From assembly GCA_021464415.1 (NCBI GenBank), contig CM038467.1, forward strand, positions 9,069,411 through 9,133,410: DNA of 64,000 nucleotides. The letters are read 5' to 3'. How positions within the stretch are numbered: the stretch's first letter is position 1; each line of letters begins with the position of its first letter. Shown one piece after another: positions 22,090 to 34,500 of the stretch. Under the pieces are notes generated by a model, which worked only from the letters and a program-made list of their open reading frames with translations, was not told where the DNA came from and ran no database searches. This stretch comes from Lonicera japonica. Lineage: Eukaryota; Streptophyta; Magnoliopsida; Dipsacales; Caprifoliaceae. The translations under genes and the position numbers were made by a program.

Positions 22090-25000
22090 TTACTCATCCA
22101 TCTCATCATCGTCATCTATCTCTTCAATCTTCATCTTCTTCACAGCTTGCACTGCATCGCTCCTAGCTCCACCACCGGGCAATTCTATTAGTATGTCCGA
22201 CTTCTTTCCGGTAGCCGCATTCACTAGCCCTCCATTCTTTTCGACCCGATATGTTAGCACTTTTCCTTTTGCACCTGCATCTATGTACACTGTTGAATTC
22301 TCGTCTATCTCCTCTCTCACCAGCATCTTTGACAATTCTGTCACTACCTTCTTCTCCAGCCATCTCCTTATAGGCCTTGCACCATATACCTGCAACCAAG
22401 AAACAAGCCAGGTTAGGCTTCCATCTAAAATACATACATATATATATATACAAACTTGTGTATGTAAGCCACGTCTATAGCATAGATACTAACCGGGTCA
22501 TAACTCTCCGCCAGTATGACATCCAATGCTGCTTCGGTGACACCTAAGGCAATGCCTCTCTCGGCCAAGCGGTTAGCCACATCCTTCAATTGAAGCCTGG
22601 CAACTTTTCTCAATTGGTCATGAGAGAGGGGATCAAAAACCACAATTTCATCAAGCCTGTTTAGCAACTCTGGCTTGAAATGCTTCCTCACCTGCAATAG
22701 TTATGAATAAGCATAGACCATTTAGTCAAGAACGAGTTGTAATTTTGAAGTAATAATAGCTAGAGAGGATTAACTTGTTTACCTCTTGCATCACCCTATC
22801 ACGGGCGCTCTCCATGGTGCACTTGCCCATTAGTCCACCTAAGAGATACTCCGCTCCAAGATTAGAAGTCATAATGATCACAGTGTTTGTGAAGTCCACG
22901 GTGCGACCCTGGCCATCCGTTAGCCTTCCATCATCCAATACTTGAAGCAGTGTGTTAAATACGGTGGGGTGTGCTTTCTCTACTTCGTCAAACAACACAA
23001 CACTATAAGGCCGCCGCCTCACAGCTTCTGTAAGTTGTCCACCTTCCTCATGCCCAACATAACTGAGAGCAAATACAAACCCCAGTAAGCAACCAACTTC
23101 ATAATCTCATTCTCTATAACCAAACAAGCCCACAAAGATTTAAGGTGAGAGAGAGAGAGAGAGACTATATAGTACTTACCCAGGTGGAGCACCGATTAAT
23201 CGAGCAACAGAGTGTTGCTCCATATACTCGGACATATCAATCCTAATCAACAGGTTGTCATCATCAAATAGTTGTTCTGCAAGAGCCTTCGCTAACTCAG
23301 TCTTGCCAACACCAGTTGGACCCAAGAAGAGGAATGAACCGGTTGGTTGCTGTTGCCTTCCTAAACCGGCTCTTGACCTCAACACAGCTTCAGCAACAGC
23401 AGCGACGGCTTGATTCTGCCCGACTACCCGTTGATGCAACCTCTCAGCAAGGCCAATCAACCTCTCTTTCTCGTTCTGGCCAAGCCTAGTCACTGGTATA
23501 CCTGTCCATCGACTCACTACTTCTGCAATTTGTTCCGGTCCAACAGTCTCTGTCAACATCACATTTTCATCTGAATTTCCTTCTAGTTTTGCTATAGCAG
23601 ATTCAACCTCCTGAATTGCCCCGTATTTCAAGTCTGCTGCCCTAGCTAAATCATATCTTCTTTCGGCTTCTTGTAGGGCAAACATGAGTTCCTCGCGTTT
23701 CTTTTTGAGCCGACGTAGTTCATCAATCCTTTCCTTCTCTTTTCTATACTTCATCATCAGTGGTTGCAGCTTGTCCCTCAGATCATCAAGCTCTTTTCTT
23801 ACCTGAAAAGGTAGTTAAGTTTTTTGTCTAGTATCAAAATAATAATCAGCAACTTTTATAATGGTAAAATCTGAAAATACACTTACTTCGACAACCCGAG
23901 CTTTGCTAGCTTTGTCTTTCTCCTTCTCAAGAGCATGAAGCTCAACTTCTAACTGCATCCTCTTCCTTTCAAGATTGTCGATTTCTTCAGGTTGACTATC
24001 AAGCTGCACTCTCACATTTGCACAGGCTTCATCCACAAGATCAATGGCCTTGTCCGGCAAGTGGCGCCCTGTAAAATATTAAATTAGTTCTTTCAGTAAT
24101 TCCTTTAAATTACAATCCACATTATCAAAAGATACCTGTTCCTATCTCTAATTATAAATTATATTTCAGCTTTCTTATGTTCACCAAATCGTCACGTTAT
24201 AAAGTAATCAAGATACCTGTAATGTAACGGTGAGACAATTGGGCTGAAACAACAAGAGCTCGATCCTGAATTCGAACACCATGATGTCCTTCATACCTCT
24301 CCTTCAGTCCTCGAAGGATACTAATTGTGTCAGGAACACTAGGTTCAGCCACATAAACCTGTTGGAAACGCCTCTCAAATGCAGCATCCTTCTCTACATA
24401 TTTCCTATACTCCTCAAGAGTTGTGGCACCAATGCACCGTAGCTGGCCTCTAGCGAGCATAGGCTTAAAGAGATTCGCAGCATCCATAGACCCTTCGGTC
24501 CGACCTGCCCCAAGAACAAGGTGGATTTCATCAATAAACAGGATCACTTTTCCATCAGCATCTTCTACTTCCTTCAAAACAGCTTTCAATCTCTCTTCAA
24601 ATTCTCCCCTATACTTTGCTCCGGCTACCAATGCCCCCATGTCCAAAGCTATAAGCCTAACGTCGGCAAGATTACTAGGAACATCTCCTCTAACAATTCT
24701 TTGAGCTAGGCCTTCAACCACTGCGGTTTTACCCACACCGGGCTCTCCAATAAGGACCGGGTTGTTCTTGGTTCTTCTTGAAAGAATCCTAACAACCCTT
24801 CTAATTTCCTCATCCCTGCCTATGACTGGATCAAGCTTTCCAGCTTGTTCTACAAGATCGCGGCCGTAGGTCTTGAGAGCTTGAAATGTTGTGTCACCAG
24901 AAGCACTCTCCACCTTTCTCCCTTCTTTCCCTCTAAGTTTGTCGAGTTCGGCTTTCACTCTTGCTGGACTAACCCCAGCTTCTTTAAGTAAATCCCCAAT

Positions 25001-25369
25001 TTGAGAATCTTCCAAAAGACCCAAGATTAATTGATCAACAGCTAAATGGGTGTCGCCACGGGACTTTTGTGCCGCTTGTGCTCGGCGAATTGACTTGATC
25101 AATGAAGTGCTTGCAGGGATCTCATCAGGAGGGGGGGTTTGAGATGGGAGTTTCTTCATTGCTTGGTTGTAAACCCTCTCAACTGAATTTGCAGCCTCGT
25201 CGCCACCACCAGCATTGACTACTGCTTGCCGGAAAATACCATTGGGATCTGACATTAAAGCCACGGCCAAATGAAGGGGAGTGAACTGTGAATGTCCTGC
25301 ATTCATGGCCATTTCATGTGCTCCGGCCAAGGCCTCATTTGTCTTGTGGGTGAATTTGTCAGGGTTCAT
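22090..25369 (-). CDS. HSP101: HSP101 / ClpB1 cytosolic protein disaggregase
   Basis: Hexameric AAA+ chaperone that, with HSP70, pulls proteins out of heat-induced aggregates; in Arabidopsis it is required for acquired thermotolerance. Six coding exons on the complement (25369-24217, 24068-23887, 23802-23180, 23062-22783, 22691-22494, 22389-22090) join in phase to 911 residues, the same length as I recall for Arabidopsis HSP101. Domains in order: Clp N domain (1-145); NBD1 with Walker A GEPGVGKT (208-215) and Walker [10 protein letters not shown] (275-283); coiled-coil M domain (about 400-520; [20 protein letters not shown], then [18 protein letters not shown]); NBD2 with Walker A GPTGVGKT (606-613) and Walker B VVLFDE (674-679); C-terminal domain with [11 protein letters not shown] and an acidic [11 protein letters not shown] end. 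No targeting extension, so it is the cytosolic rather than an organellar ClpB. No lesion seen. Confidence 0.97.
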
Positions 25370-26200
25370 TGTGAATCTCTCCTAGAAAAAAGAAAACTGT
25401 AACAAAGAATAAATAAGTCATCTAACGTAAGATCAACCGAACCCCATTATAAACAACACGGAACTAAATAAGTACCGTAATCTCATTCCAAATACAGTCC
25501 TAAGATCAACCAGCTAAACGCTCTCCTAATCAGGAATTAGACACAGAACGAACAATAGGAACAGAAAGAGAAAGAAGAAACAAAAAGGGAAAAAGATACA
25601 GCAAACGATAGCACGCAAGATAGTCTTGAAGCACGGAACCGTCTCGATTCTTCTATCAAGGACAGAGAATCTAGGGTTTGATGTAGTGAAAAGAGAAAAC
25701 AAAAAAAAAGGTACTATATCAAAGAAGAAAATTGTGTAAACAGAAACAGAGCACCGAAAAAACAGAGAACAATGAGCGATTATAATTGACATGATTACAG
25801 AATTACACTGACTACAAAATCATAAAGAACCCGGAAGAGAAAACAACGGAAAATTAAAATCCCAAACATGGAGACTAATATCCGATTAAGAAATTGAAAC
25901 AACATATGTACAATTCAGAGAGGAAAAAAAATAGCCTGTATACACAAGTAGATGAAATTTGAAAGAACAACACTGTTGAAGAAGAAGACGATTAACGTGC
26001 ATCACCGAAAATTGAACTAAAAAAAAAAAGAAGTGAAATCACAAATAATTACAGCATTTTCGTAGGCATCAAAATACATGATAATAAAGAGGAGATTTAG
26101 TTCTCTTACCTTTGTGGATGATTAATTCAAAACCAGAAATTTGATCGAATTGATTATTGGGTTTGAGAAAAGAAAATGTTGGTTATATATGTATGTATGT
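25370..26200 (-). promoter_or_regulatory. HSP101 5' UTR with probable intron, and core promoter
   Basis: Just upstream of the ATG the minus strand reads TTTTTTCTAG|GAGAGATTCACA, a good splice acceptor. At 26110/26109 it reads CATCCACAAAG|GTAAGAGAAC, a good donor. An intron of about 728 bp (25382-26109) in the 5' leader is therefore likely. A TATA-like ACATATATAACC lies at about 26180-26191 on the minus strand, placing transcription start near 26150-26160. I found no contiguous nGAAnnTTCnnGAAn heat-shock element in the proximal region by eye. Confidence 0.6.
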
Positions 26201-26269
26201 TGAAGCGAAATAAAGAGAGATATTTGTTATTTGATTTGGTTGATGAATTGAAAAGTGGAGGCAGAGAGA

Positions 26270-26590
26270 GACTGGTTACTCTCCTGATGAGAGAATATAT
26301 GATATTTACTTCCTGATTAGAGAGTAAATGAATAAATTCGAAAGTGAAGAGACTGACTTTTAAGCCCACCGAAAAAATTTTAAGTTAAATTCTCCTCATT
26401 TGGGGAGAGATATTTACTCTCTTAATGTAGAGTAGGAATAAATTCGGCTGAAGTGAGGAGACTGACTTTTAAATCCACTGAAAAAATTTTAAAGTTAAAC
26501 TCTCCTCACCTAGACTTAAAAGTTCTATTCAAAATTAAGTGGGGGGTGTTATAGAGAGAAATGGGGGTTGTAAATAGTCCCACCCGCAGA
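26270..26590. repeat. tandem repeat block in the HSP101 upstream region
   Basis: A unit containing GAATAAATTCG, GAGACTGACTTTTAA, CCACYGAAAAAATTTTAA and TCTCCTCA occurs twice, at about 26325-26400 and 26446-26510. It is followed by GGGGTGTTATAGAGAGAAAT and TCCCACCC (26543-26585), which resembles the right terminus of the hairpin-array transposon at 19279-19326. The block is probably a remnant of that family inserted 150-450 bp upstream of the HSP101 core promoter. Confidence 0.6.
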
Positions 26591-26870
26591 GAGAGATGGG
26601 CTTTTGTTAAGAGAAGAGACGTCTCTGGAAGTATGTAAGAGGGGCCTAGAAACTACCAGACTTTCTCCATTCTTCCGCTACTCCCTTCTCTTATTATTGC
26701 GTAAAAAAATACTAAACTCTCTTAAATTATTCCTTTTTAAATTATTCCTTTTTTTTCAGTAAATCGCCCATGCTTTTAAAGTAACACAAAACCTTCTTAA
26801 ATTATTAGATATTATCATTTAACTCTTAAAATTATATAAATATTTTTATAAATAAATGTCCTTTTTATAA
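26591..26870. other. AT-rich spacer
   Basis: No gene. Contains a low-complexity segment with phrases AAATTATTCCTTTTT and CTTAAATTATTAGATATTAT, similar to the block at 28900-29120 that precedes copy C of the palindrome-array family. That suggests the two share flanking repeat sequence. Confidence 0.4.
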
Positions 26871-27950
26871 GAGATAATGGGTTATAAGATCTCGTTTCGT
26901 AATATTTTATAATTCTAAGGACGGACTCATGTTTAATAAAGAGAAGTAGTACTAATTTCATAATTTGGTTTTACAATAAGGACACTTTTTATAATATTAA
27001 TTTATTTTAAGTAAAATGATAAATGTTGATTGACAAAAATACCATGCTATATCATTTATTCTAATTATACAAAAGACATATTATTATTTCTCTTACATAC
27101 ACATGGTTTAGAGAGAGAAAATATAGAACAAGGGAAAAAGAGAAAAAGAATCGCAAGAGAGGAAAGAACGAAGCTGACGACGAGAAGTTGTATCACCAAT
27201 AATCTCACCTCTTCCACCACCACCACCTGACTCTCCATCGTATCGTTGAGAGGAGGCCGTTCTTATTTTCTTCTTATTTTTTTTGGATGTACAATTGTAA
27301 AACATATATAACTTTTAATCGAATTGTTGGATTTGGCTGATTTTTGGATACGTTGTTTGGAAGACAAAGTTACATTTAATTGTACGAAAAATTAAGACGA
27401 TCAGATTTCGTTTTGTTATCGAAATCGATCAATTTCAACAGCCCAACGAGATTTAAACAAAATATGATCATAACTATTTTTTTTACGAACCCTGCGTCGA
27501 TCCATATATATATAAATAAATTGAATGGATGTTGATCTCATTAATTTTGTTGTTTTATGTTTTGTAATGGTGCTAAAATTATTTTAGCACCTTCTGGTTG
27601 TTGTCCAAGTGGTGCTACCTTCTGATTGTTGTTCAAGTGGTGCTAAATGCATTTAGCACATTCTGGTTGTTATCCAGGTGACTTATGGTTCTAATCCAGG
27701 TGGTGCTAAATGCACTTATAGTTGTAGTGCTAAATGCATTTAGCACATTGTTTAGGTGTTGCTAAATGCATTTAGAACATTGTCCAGGTGGTGCTTTTGG
27801 TTGTTGTTAGTGTCATAATGAGACGTGAGATATTATAAGAAAGGGTATTAGTATCTTTTTTGTACAGTATCTTTAATTTACACGACTAATTTTTAAATAT
27901 TATTTATAATTATATTATTATTAGAATAAACCCTTATACCTAATTGCCTC
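26871..27950 (-). mobile_element. palindrome-array element, copy B (inverted)
   Basis: Read on the minus strand this has the same order as copies A and C: start GAGGCAATTAGGTATAAGGG, a lead of about 120 bp, an array of GTGCTAAATGCATTTAGCAC palindromes and variants (27565-27800), the GGATCGACG segment (about 27495), and the conserved end AAGTGTCCTTATTG...ATCTTATAACCCATTATCTC. It is 1080 bp with no nested insertion, so it shows the unbroken element. A 9-bp duplication as in copy A is not evident. No ORF is shared among the copies. Confidence 0.8.
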
Positions 27951-28214
27951 ATTCTTATTTTAATTTCCGAAATCTTGACCCAAACAAATAAACTCAAGTG
28001 AAAAAAGAAAAAGAAAAGAGGCGGCCAAGTTAGTCATTTCATTCCTTCCAAGCCTTTTATAAAAATAATTATTTGTATTCTTTAAACACCCCACTCTTTC
28101 GCATGACTACTATAAGCAAGAAAGCAAAAAAATGTGGTGCTTGTTATAGTTCTGGGTATAAAATAAGGGTGCCATTTAATTATTATTAGCTAAAAGAATC
28201 AACTAAAAATGAGG
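27951..28214. other. short spacer
   Basis: No gene or repeat boundary recognised. AT-rich, with a purine-rich patch near 28000-28020. Confidence 0.3.
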
Positions 28215-28710
28215 TACAATATTTTGTATGACAATATTTTTTGTAAAAAAAAATAACAAACAAGGTCTAAATATTATTATCATTTTGAAATAAGAGTTTA
28301 TTTATTAATTGTGTTTTAAAATAAGGGTTTTGACCGAGGGCAAACTTAACTTTTCATAAAATTGTGTTTTATGCAAACTTAACTTTGTATTAAAAAAATT
28401 TAATGCAAGCTTGTTTTGGATGATATGTTTATATTTTTTAAGAAATATATTCTCATGTTTCATTCATAAAACTTTAAAATAACGTCAAATAGATACAAAT
28501 ACATAGTACTATTCTAGAAAATAAAGAGTGCGAACTTAACTTTGCATAATTTTAAAAAAATTATTATGTGCATTTTATTAATAAATATGTTTTTGATATG
28601 TAATTTATCAAAATTATTTTAAAGCAATATCAATTAAATACTTATTTATAATAGCAAGCTAAAAAAAATTTACAGTGAAATTAACTTAGACACTTTTTAA
28701 TTTGGTAAAA
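28215..28710 (-). repeat. dispersed repeat, copy 2 (inverted relative to 11.6 kb)
   Basis: Its complement carries, in order, AAAGTTAAGTTCGCACTC, AAAGTTAAGTTTGC-type words, CAAAACCCTTATTTTAAAAC and AAAAAATATTGTCAT, as in 11600-12165. The family is unknown and no protein is encoded. Confidence 0.6.
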
Positions 28711-29130
28711 TATAGATTCTTAATTTACATAAATATTATTTTATTTTTATATTTTTTAAATAAACCTTATTTTTTAATATTTCAAAAAATTAATTGACTT
28801 TGAAATTAGTTTCTTTAAAATAACAAAAACTTGAGATGGAGGATGGGACGAATAATATTTTTTCAAAAAAGGTAAAGTAAATAAATAAGGGTAAAATACA
28901 CTAAATTCTTTTAAATTATTACTTCTTTGCATTAAACCTTCACATTTTTTAAAAATGATATTAAACCCCTCTAAACTATTAGATGGTATCATTTAACCCT
29001 CAGAATTATATAAATGTCCTTGTATAAAGTTGGATAAAAAAAACATTAAACTCCTTTAAACTATCAATTTTTAGTATTAAACTCTTATAAACTATTACAA
29101 CTTGATACTTTATCTCTTAATTTATAAAAA

Positions 29131-30245
29131 GAGGCAATTAGGTATAAAGGCTCATTATAATAATAATATAATTATAAAGGACATTTAAAAATTAGTCGTG
29201 TAAATTAAGGACACAGTACAAAAAAGACACTAATATCCCCTGCCACCAGAAGGTGCTAAATGCATTTAGCACCCCTTGGACAGCACAGCAACCAGAGGGT
29301 GCTAAATGCATTTAGCACCCCCTGAACAGCAACCAGAAGGTACTAAATGCATTTAGCACCTCCTGGACAGCAACCAGAGAGTGCTAAATGCAATTAGTAC
29401 CACAACCAGAATGTGCTAAATGCATTTAACATTTCCTAGACAGCAACCAGAAGGTGCTAAATGCATTTAGCACCCCCTGGACAACAACCATAAGGCTAAC
29501 CAGAAGGTGCTAAATACATTTAGCACTTTCTGAACAACAACTAGAAGGTGTGCAACTTGAACAACAAACTAGAAGGTGCTAAAATGATTTTAGCACCATT
29601 ATAAAATAGAGAACAACAAATTTGATGAGATCAACATCCATTCAATTTATTTATATGTATATATATATAGATCGACGTAGGGTTCATAAAAGGAAAAACA
29701 AGTTACGATCATATTGTTTTTAAATCTCGCTGGGCTGTCAAAATTAGTCGATTTCGATAGCAAAACGACATCTGATCGTCTTAATTTTTTGCGCAATTAT
29801 AATAACTTTGTCTTCCGAACAACATATCCAAAAATCAGCCAAATCCAACGGTTCGATCAAAAGTTATATATATTTTACGATTGTAAATCTAGAAAGAAGA
29901 AGAAGACAAAGGCGATGATGATGATGATGAGAAAGCCGCTCAGATTCAGGTGGTGGTGGTGGTGGAAGATGTGAGATTATTAGTGAGATAACTTCTCTTT
30001 TCTCTTGTTTTTTGTTTTTTCTCTCTAAACTATGTGTATGTAAGAGAGAATAATATTTCTTTTGTATAATTAGAATAAATGATATAGTAGAGTATTTTTT
30101 TCCATCAACATTTATTATTTTTCTTAAAATAAATTAATATTATGAAAAGTGTCCTTATTATAAAACAAAATTATGAAATTAGTACTAGTTCTCTTTATTA
30201 AATATGAGTCTGTCCTTAGAGTTATAAAATATTACGGAGCGAGAC
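29131..30245 (+). mobile_element. palindrome-array element, copy C (3' end truncated)
   Basis: Starts GAGGCAATTAGGTATAAAGG and runs through the family lead (29131-29248), the longest palindrome array (29249-29605), the GATCGACGTAGGG segment (29671), a part with GATGATGATGATGATGAGAA and a GGT trinucleotide run (29915-29965), and the conserved 3' part GAAAAGTGTCCTTATTATAA to ATTACGGAGCGAGA. It breaks off at about 30245, before the final CTTATAACCCATTATCTC seen in A and B. It is inverted relative to copy B, 1.2 kb away. Confidence 0.8.
29249..29605. repeat. tandem array of a 20-bp perfect palindrome
   Basis: About ten units of roughly 41 bp, each opening ACCAGA(A/G)G, then the palindrome GTGCTAAATGCATTTAGCAC or a one- to three-base variant, then CCCCTGGACAGCA. 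The perfect core equals its own reverse complement. The outer CCAG and CTGG words extend the dyad to about 34 bp with an imperfect stem. Several units keep the core exactly while the linkers vary. The last unit has a different core, GGTGCTAAAATGATTTTAGC, which is also nearly palindromic. Confidence 0.92.
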
Positions 30246-33200
30246 AATATTCTAAATGGGTATGTATTCCTGTATAAACCCCTCTTTTTCCCGGAGCTCC
30301 ACTATTATTCTGCTTTATCTTCCTCCAATTTAGGGTATTTAGGAATGGTACGGTCTTGGTTTAAAGAGTTTTATTTATTTATTTATTTATGAATTTGCTA
30401 TTCAAGTTTTGTTTAAGTTTATGTTTCAAACTGCAGTTTATCATTGTCTTTTGCAGCAAGCCATTAACTAATTGGTGTGAAATGCATTCAGTTAATAATT
30501 TCCCCTCATTTTCTCAATCTCCTTGTACATATCCATTTTTCTATCATATTTTATACATTATTGGTTTGATTCATAGTTTCTCTCCAAAACATAATATACT
30601 TTACTAAAACTAAGTAAGAAGAGCAAATAGCTAAATTATTATGTCCTGCTATTTGCCAACTGCATATTTCAATTCCTAAATGTGTTGTTTATAAAAATGT
30701 TTCATCTTTTAACATTTTTAATCTCAGTGATTTTTAAAAATACACAAATTCTACATAATCCATTGTCACAAACAATAATTTCAGCATAATCAATATTCAA
30801 GAATAACTATATTTTATTGTAACATTTGGTACATTGATCAATATATTGTAGCTTAACCTTTAGTGCAGGAGTTATCTTTTTGGGTTCTTAAATGAGGCTT
30901 TGCAGCTTTTATAATTTGGGGTTTCAACTTTTAAGAAAATAAACAACTAAAAAGTACACCGCCCTTATTTCAATGTGTAATTTTGTGATTTATTCCCATG
31001 GGTTTTATTTTGCAATCTAATGGGAGTTTCATTGGTTTTAGTAGTTTAATTTAATTTTTCACTGTGTGCAAAGATTTTTATAATAATCCAGTCGATGTGT
31101 TCTTTGTTGGTTTGGTTGATAACATCACTATAATTGCGCATCCTGATACCCTTTACTATGCTTTTCCTCTTTCCTTTTACTGCAAATTTATACATTATAT
31201 CTTTTGTGGAATTTGATCATAGTTATAGTGCATTTTGCTTAACATATGGTTAATTCAACTGCCGGGGTTTTATGCCGACCGTTTGTTTTTAGTCAATTTT
31301 AATCAAATGTGCCCAATGGCTTGGTTGCTTAGATTTATCTTTAGATTTTTATGCAATTATGTTTTTGTTCGGATTGTGTATGTAGAGTCTTTATTTAATT
31401 CAATATTTCCTTATAGGGTACCCTTTATATTGTTGGTCGAATGCGTGCGTATCCTAAATGCTTTGTTAGTTTGTTTAGTAGTCTTATTTTGTGTTGGTTG
31501 AATTTTTCTCATTCATTAATTAGTCTTCATACCTCATTTCTGAATAATGGAATTTACTAAAACAAAATGCTTTTATTGGGTGCTGGTACTCAAATCTATA
31601 ATAAAAATGTAGATTTCTCACGAGGTACTCAAATATTTTATTGGGTGCTCTTCATAGCTCATGTGTATCCTAAATGCTTTGTTAGTTGGTTTACGATAAA
31701 AATTCAGGATTGCTAATTGAATTTGTTTTTATGTGACTTTCAGCAGACTTTTTTTGAACATAGTGCCATTTTAACAGGACGAACAAATTTGGGAAGACCT
31801 TTGCTGCAATTCAAGAGCCCAAGTTTGCTATTGTGGTAAGGGGTAAGAATTAGACTTGAATTAATTTAGTTTTACTAACCTTAGTACCTTACTATGGATT
31901 TTGATGCTTGCCATTGCCGTTAGTAATCTCATTAATTTTGTGATAATTCTTATGTTTACAATTCGTATCATTGTGTATGTTACTTTTAGATTCAAATTAT
32001 TATGGAAATACAACCAAAAGCAACAAATTTAAAAAATAAAAAATTTCATCTAATTTGGAAATTAGCTTTTAACTTCAAGCTTCCTTGCCAATTTAAGTGG
32101 AGGAAAAAGCCATGGGCACCCAATGCACATTGAGCACCCCTCTGTGGAACTCCCAACACACACTGTCACTTTTTAAACCATGTCGGAAGATTGAAACCGT
32201 CACGTATTATCGTACGCCTGTAACAAGGAGCATTATATCCTTATTTTTTTTAACAGTGTTATAAGTATGTATCATTTCATCTCAAACTAATAGTCTCTTT
32301 CACATACTTTCTGTAAATTACATGAAACATTCCTATTAACTCTATGTTTTCAATTTGGATTATTTCAAACTCGTGATGCTCTAAAAAACAAGTGGACTGT
32401 TTTTAGATTGCCATCTTAACTTCCTTTTTTTTTCAACCTTTATTATATCATTGTTGGTCTACTATGTCTTTTTTGTTTATGTTTTGTTGATTAAACATTA
32501 TACTTTTACTAGTCCTAAGAAATAATCAATAATTACACGAATTATACCGTAATACTATCGCACAAGTTACCCCTAGTTTAAAACAATATAGAATTGTATC
32601 ACAAAGCCTGAATTAAAAGAATCTTCCGCGCTACTGTATCATTCTGATATTAATGGTAACGTCTCTTTCAATTAATTTTTCTTTTGACATTGTGCTTAGT
32701 AAATTAGTTGGAATACAAAAAGAAAGCACATTCGTTTCAATCCATAAAAATAATTGTGCCGACTTAATTATAAAGTAGTAAGCATGATATCTCTCTTCTC
32801 CAACAAGGTCTAATCTAATCTAGTCTAGTCTAGTCTAGTCTAGATAACAAGAAAAGCGTGTGTCCTATCTCTTTCTAAGAGCGCGTAGCTAATAGAGAAT
32901 CAATCTATTCTATTATGTGGCTAAGCTCCAGTTTCGCTCCAATCTGCATTTCCTTCTCCGCCCTAAATTTCAAGCAGCATAATTATTATACATGTTATGT
33001 TAGACAGCACGTGTCGTGTCCGAAAGTTACTTGAAATATTAATCAATCTATTTTTTCAGAAGTGTACATTCATTTATTTATTTAACTTAGTATACGTATT
33101 ATTACTTAAAAGCGTCGCTAGCACGACGGACTGTACACCCAATTTTGCTACCATAGCTGTATTAGGACACTTGAAAAGTTATAAGAAATTTCCAACTATT

Positions 33201-34500
33201 TCAAAAAAGTATTTAAATATCAATTTAATAATATATATATATATATGGATCCAAAGTAAATAAGATTTACTCGAGGATATTGATTATACTCACTACTTTT
33301 GTTATTTAAGTTGGAGTATTCATCAGAAACTAGGGGTACTATTTTAATAAATTAGTCTATAAATCATCTTTACTAATACCAAATTGAAATAAAATGTTTG
33401 ATATCAAATTAACAAGTTTAGCGACATAATCGGTATTTCAAATTAAAAGTTGATATTAAATTGTTTGATTTTTTAATATATTTTTTATTTATGATAAATT
33501 TCAATTTAAGGTATTTTTGATTTGGTACAGCTTTCGTAAACATCATTATATCTATAAAAACTTATAATACTAATGATTAAAAAACCTCCTACAAAGTTTT
33601 AGATCAGAGGTTAATTTTATATTGAAAGTTGTAAGATTTATACAATGAGGTAAATAATTATGATAACAAGAGCTAATCATCTAGTGGTTGTTGGGACAAA
33701 TGATTAAGGAATATCCCGAGTTCAAGTTATCAAGAGATCTGCTCGACCGTATTTATTTTAATTAATTGATGATTAAAAATAATTACATATATATATTGCA
33801 AGACCAGATAGACTGACAATTTCTCAAAATATATATTTAACTCTTAATTTTTTAAAAAAAAAAATTAAACACTTCCGAGAGTAGGACAATATTACTTGGA
33901 AGTACTACATAACAATAACATAAATTTTGTATATAATTAGGAACATTACACCGTATATGATAATACTAAATTACAAATAGGTCCCCTCGAGTTTAAATAA
34001 GTTAACTATTTGAAAGAAAAAAAATTGGAGGCCTTGTGACTCACGATGCAATAATCAAGTGTTCAGGAAAAAATGAAAAATAGCTTAGAAATTAAAAGCC
34101 ACAAAACTATTATCTGAGTCGACCCCAAGCAATAACTCAGAGTTTTTTGTTTTTTTAACCGGCAAGTATGCCAAAGGGACGGGTACACTTTATTGCAAGT
34201 TAAAGCATGACTGATAAAAATTAATTTTTACAATAAATCAAATATCTGAAATAAGTGTCTTGGTAACATGGTCTATTACTTCATCGGTTTCTTTGAAATC
34301 TGATTCTTTGCACCCGATTGAGAACATTTCTCCGTGAAAACCAACAGAAAAGACAGACAACATCTAATCGAATGACATCTTTTTTATCGTCGTCTCATCA
34401 AAATTAATTACTTTTTTAATCACTTTGGATTGCCAATCAAACGGAGCCCGATAATTTAAAAGAAAGAAAAGAAACTCGGTATCATATAGTCATTGAAGGA
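30246..34500. other. 4.2-kb stretch without recognisable genes
   Basis: AT-rich DNA without supported exons. Noted items are an ATTT tetranucleotide run at 30370-30388; two near copies of CGTATCCTAAATGCTTTGTTAG (about 31447 and 31665), a local direct repeat; a TAGTC pentanucleotide run (32818-32843); (TA)n at 33230-33246; and a possible tRNA-like SINE fragment near 33670. Short frames here lack protein-like composition. Confidence 0.5.
33670..33760 (+). mobile_element. possible degraded tRNA-derived SINE fragment
   Basis: An A-box-like ATCTAGTGGTTGTTGGGA is followed about 40 bp later by a B-box-like CCCGAGTTCAAGTTA, the order and spacing of an RNA polymerase III internal promoter in tRNA-derived SINEs. 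Both boxes are imperfect and the element boundaries are not visible. Confidence 0.35.

Noticed and set aside
29249..29605. CRISPR-like array (regular repeats of about 20 bp with spacers of about 20 bp)
   Set aside because: This is plant nuclear DNA. Spacers are similar to each other rather than unique, and the array is carried by a transposon present three times.
31780..31840. Possible isolated exon with acceptor TTTTAACAG and donor GTAAGG, reading TNKFGKTFAAIQEPKFAIV
   Set aside because: No neighbouring exon, start or family resemblance could be found. Chance splice-like sites are expected in 4 kb of AT-rich DNA.
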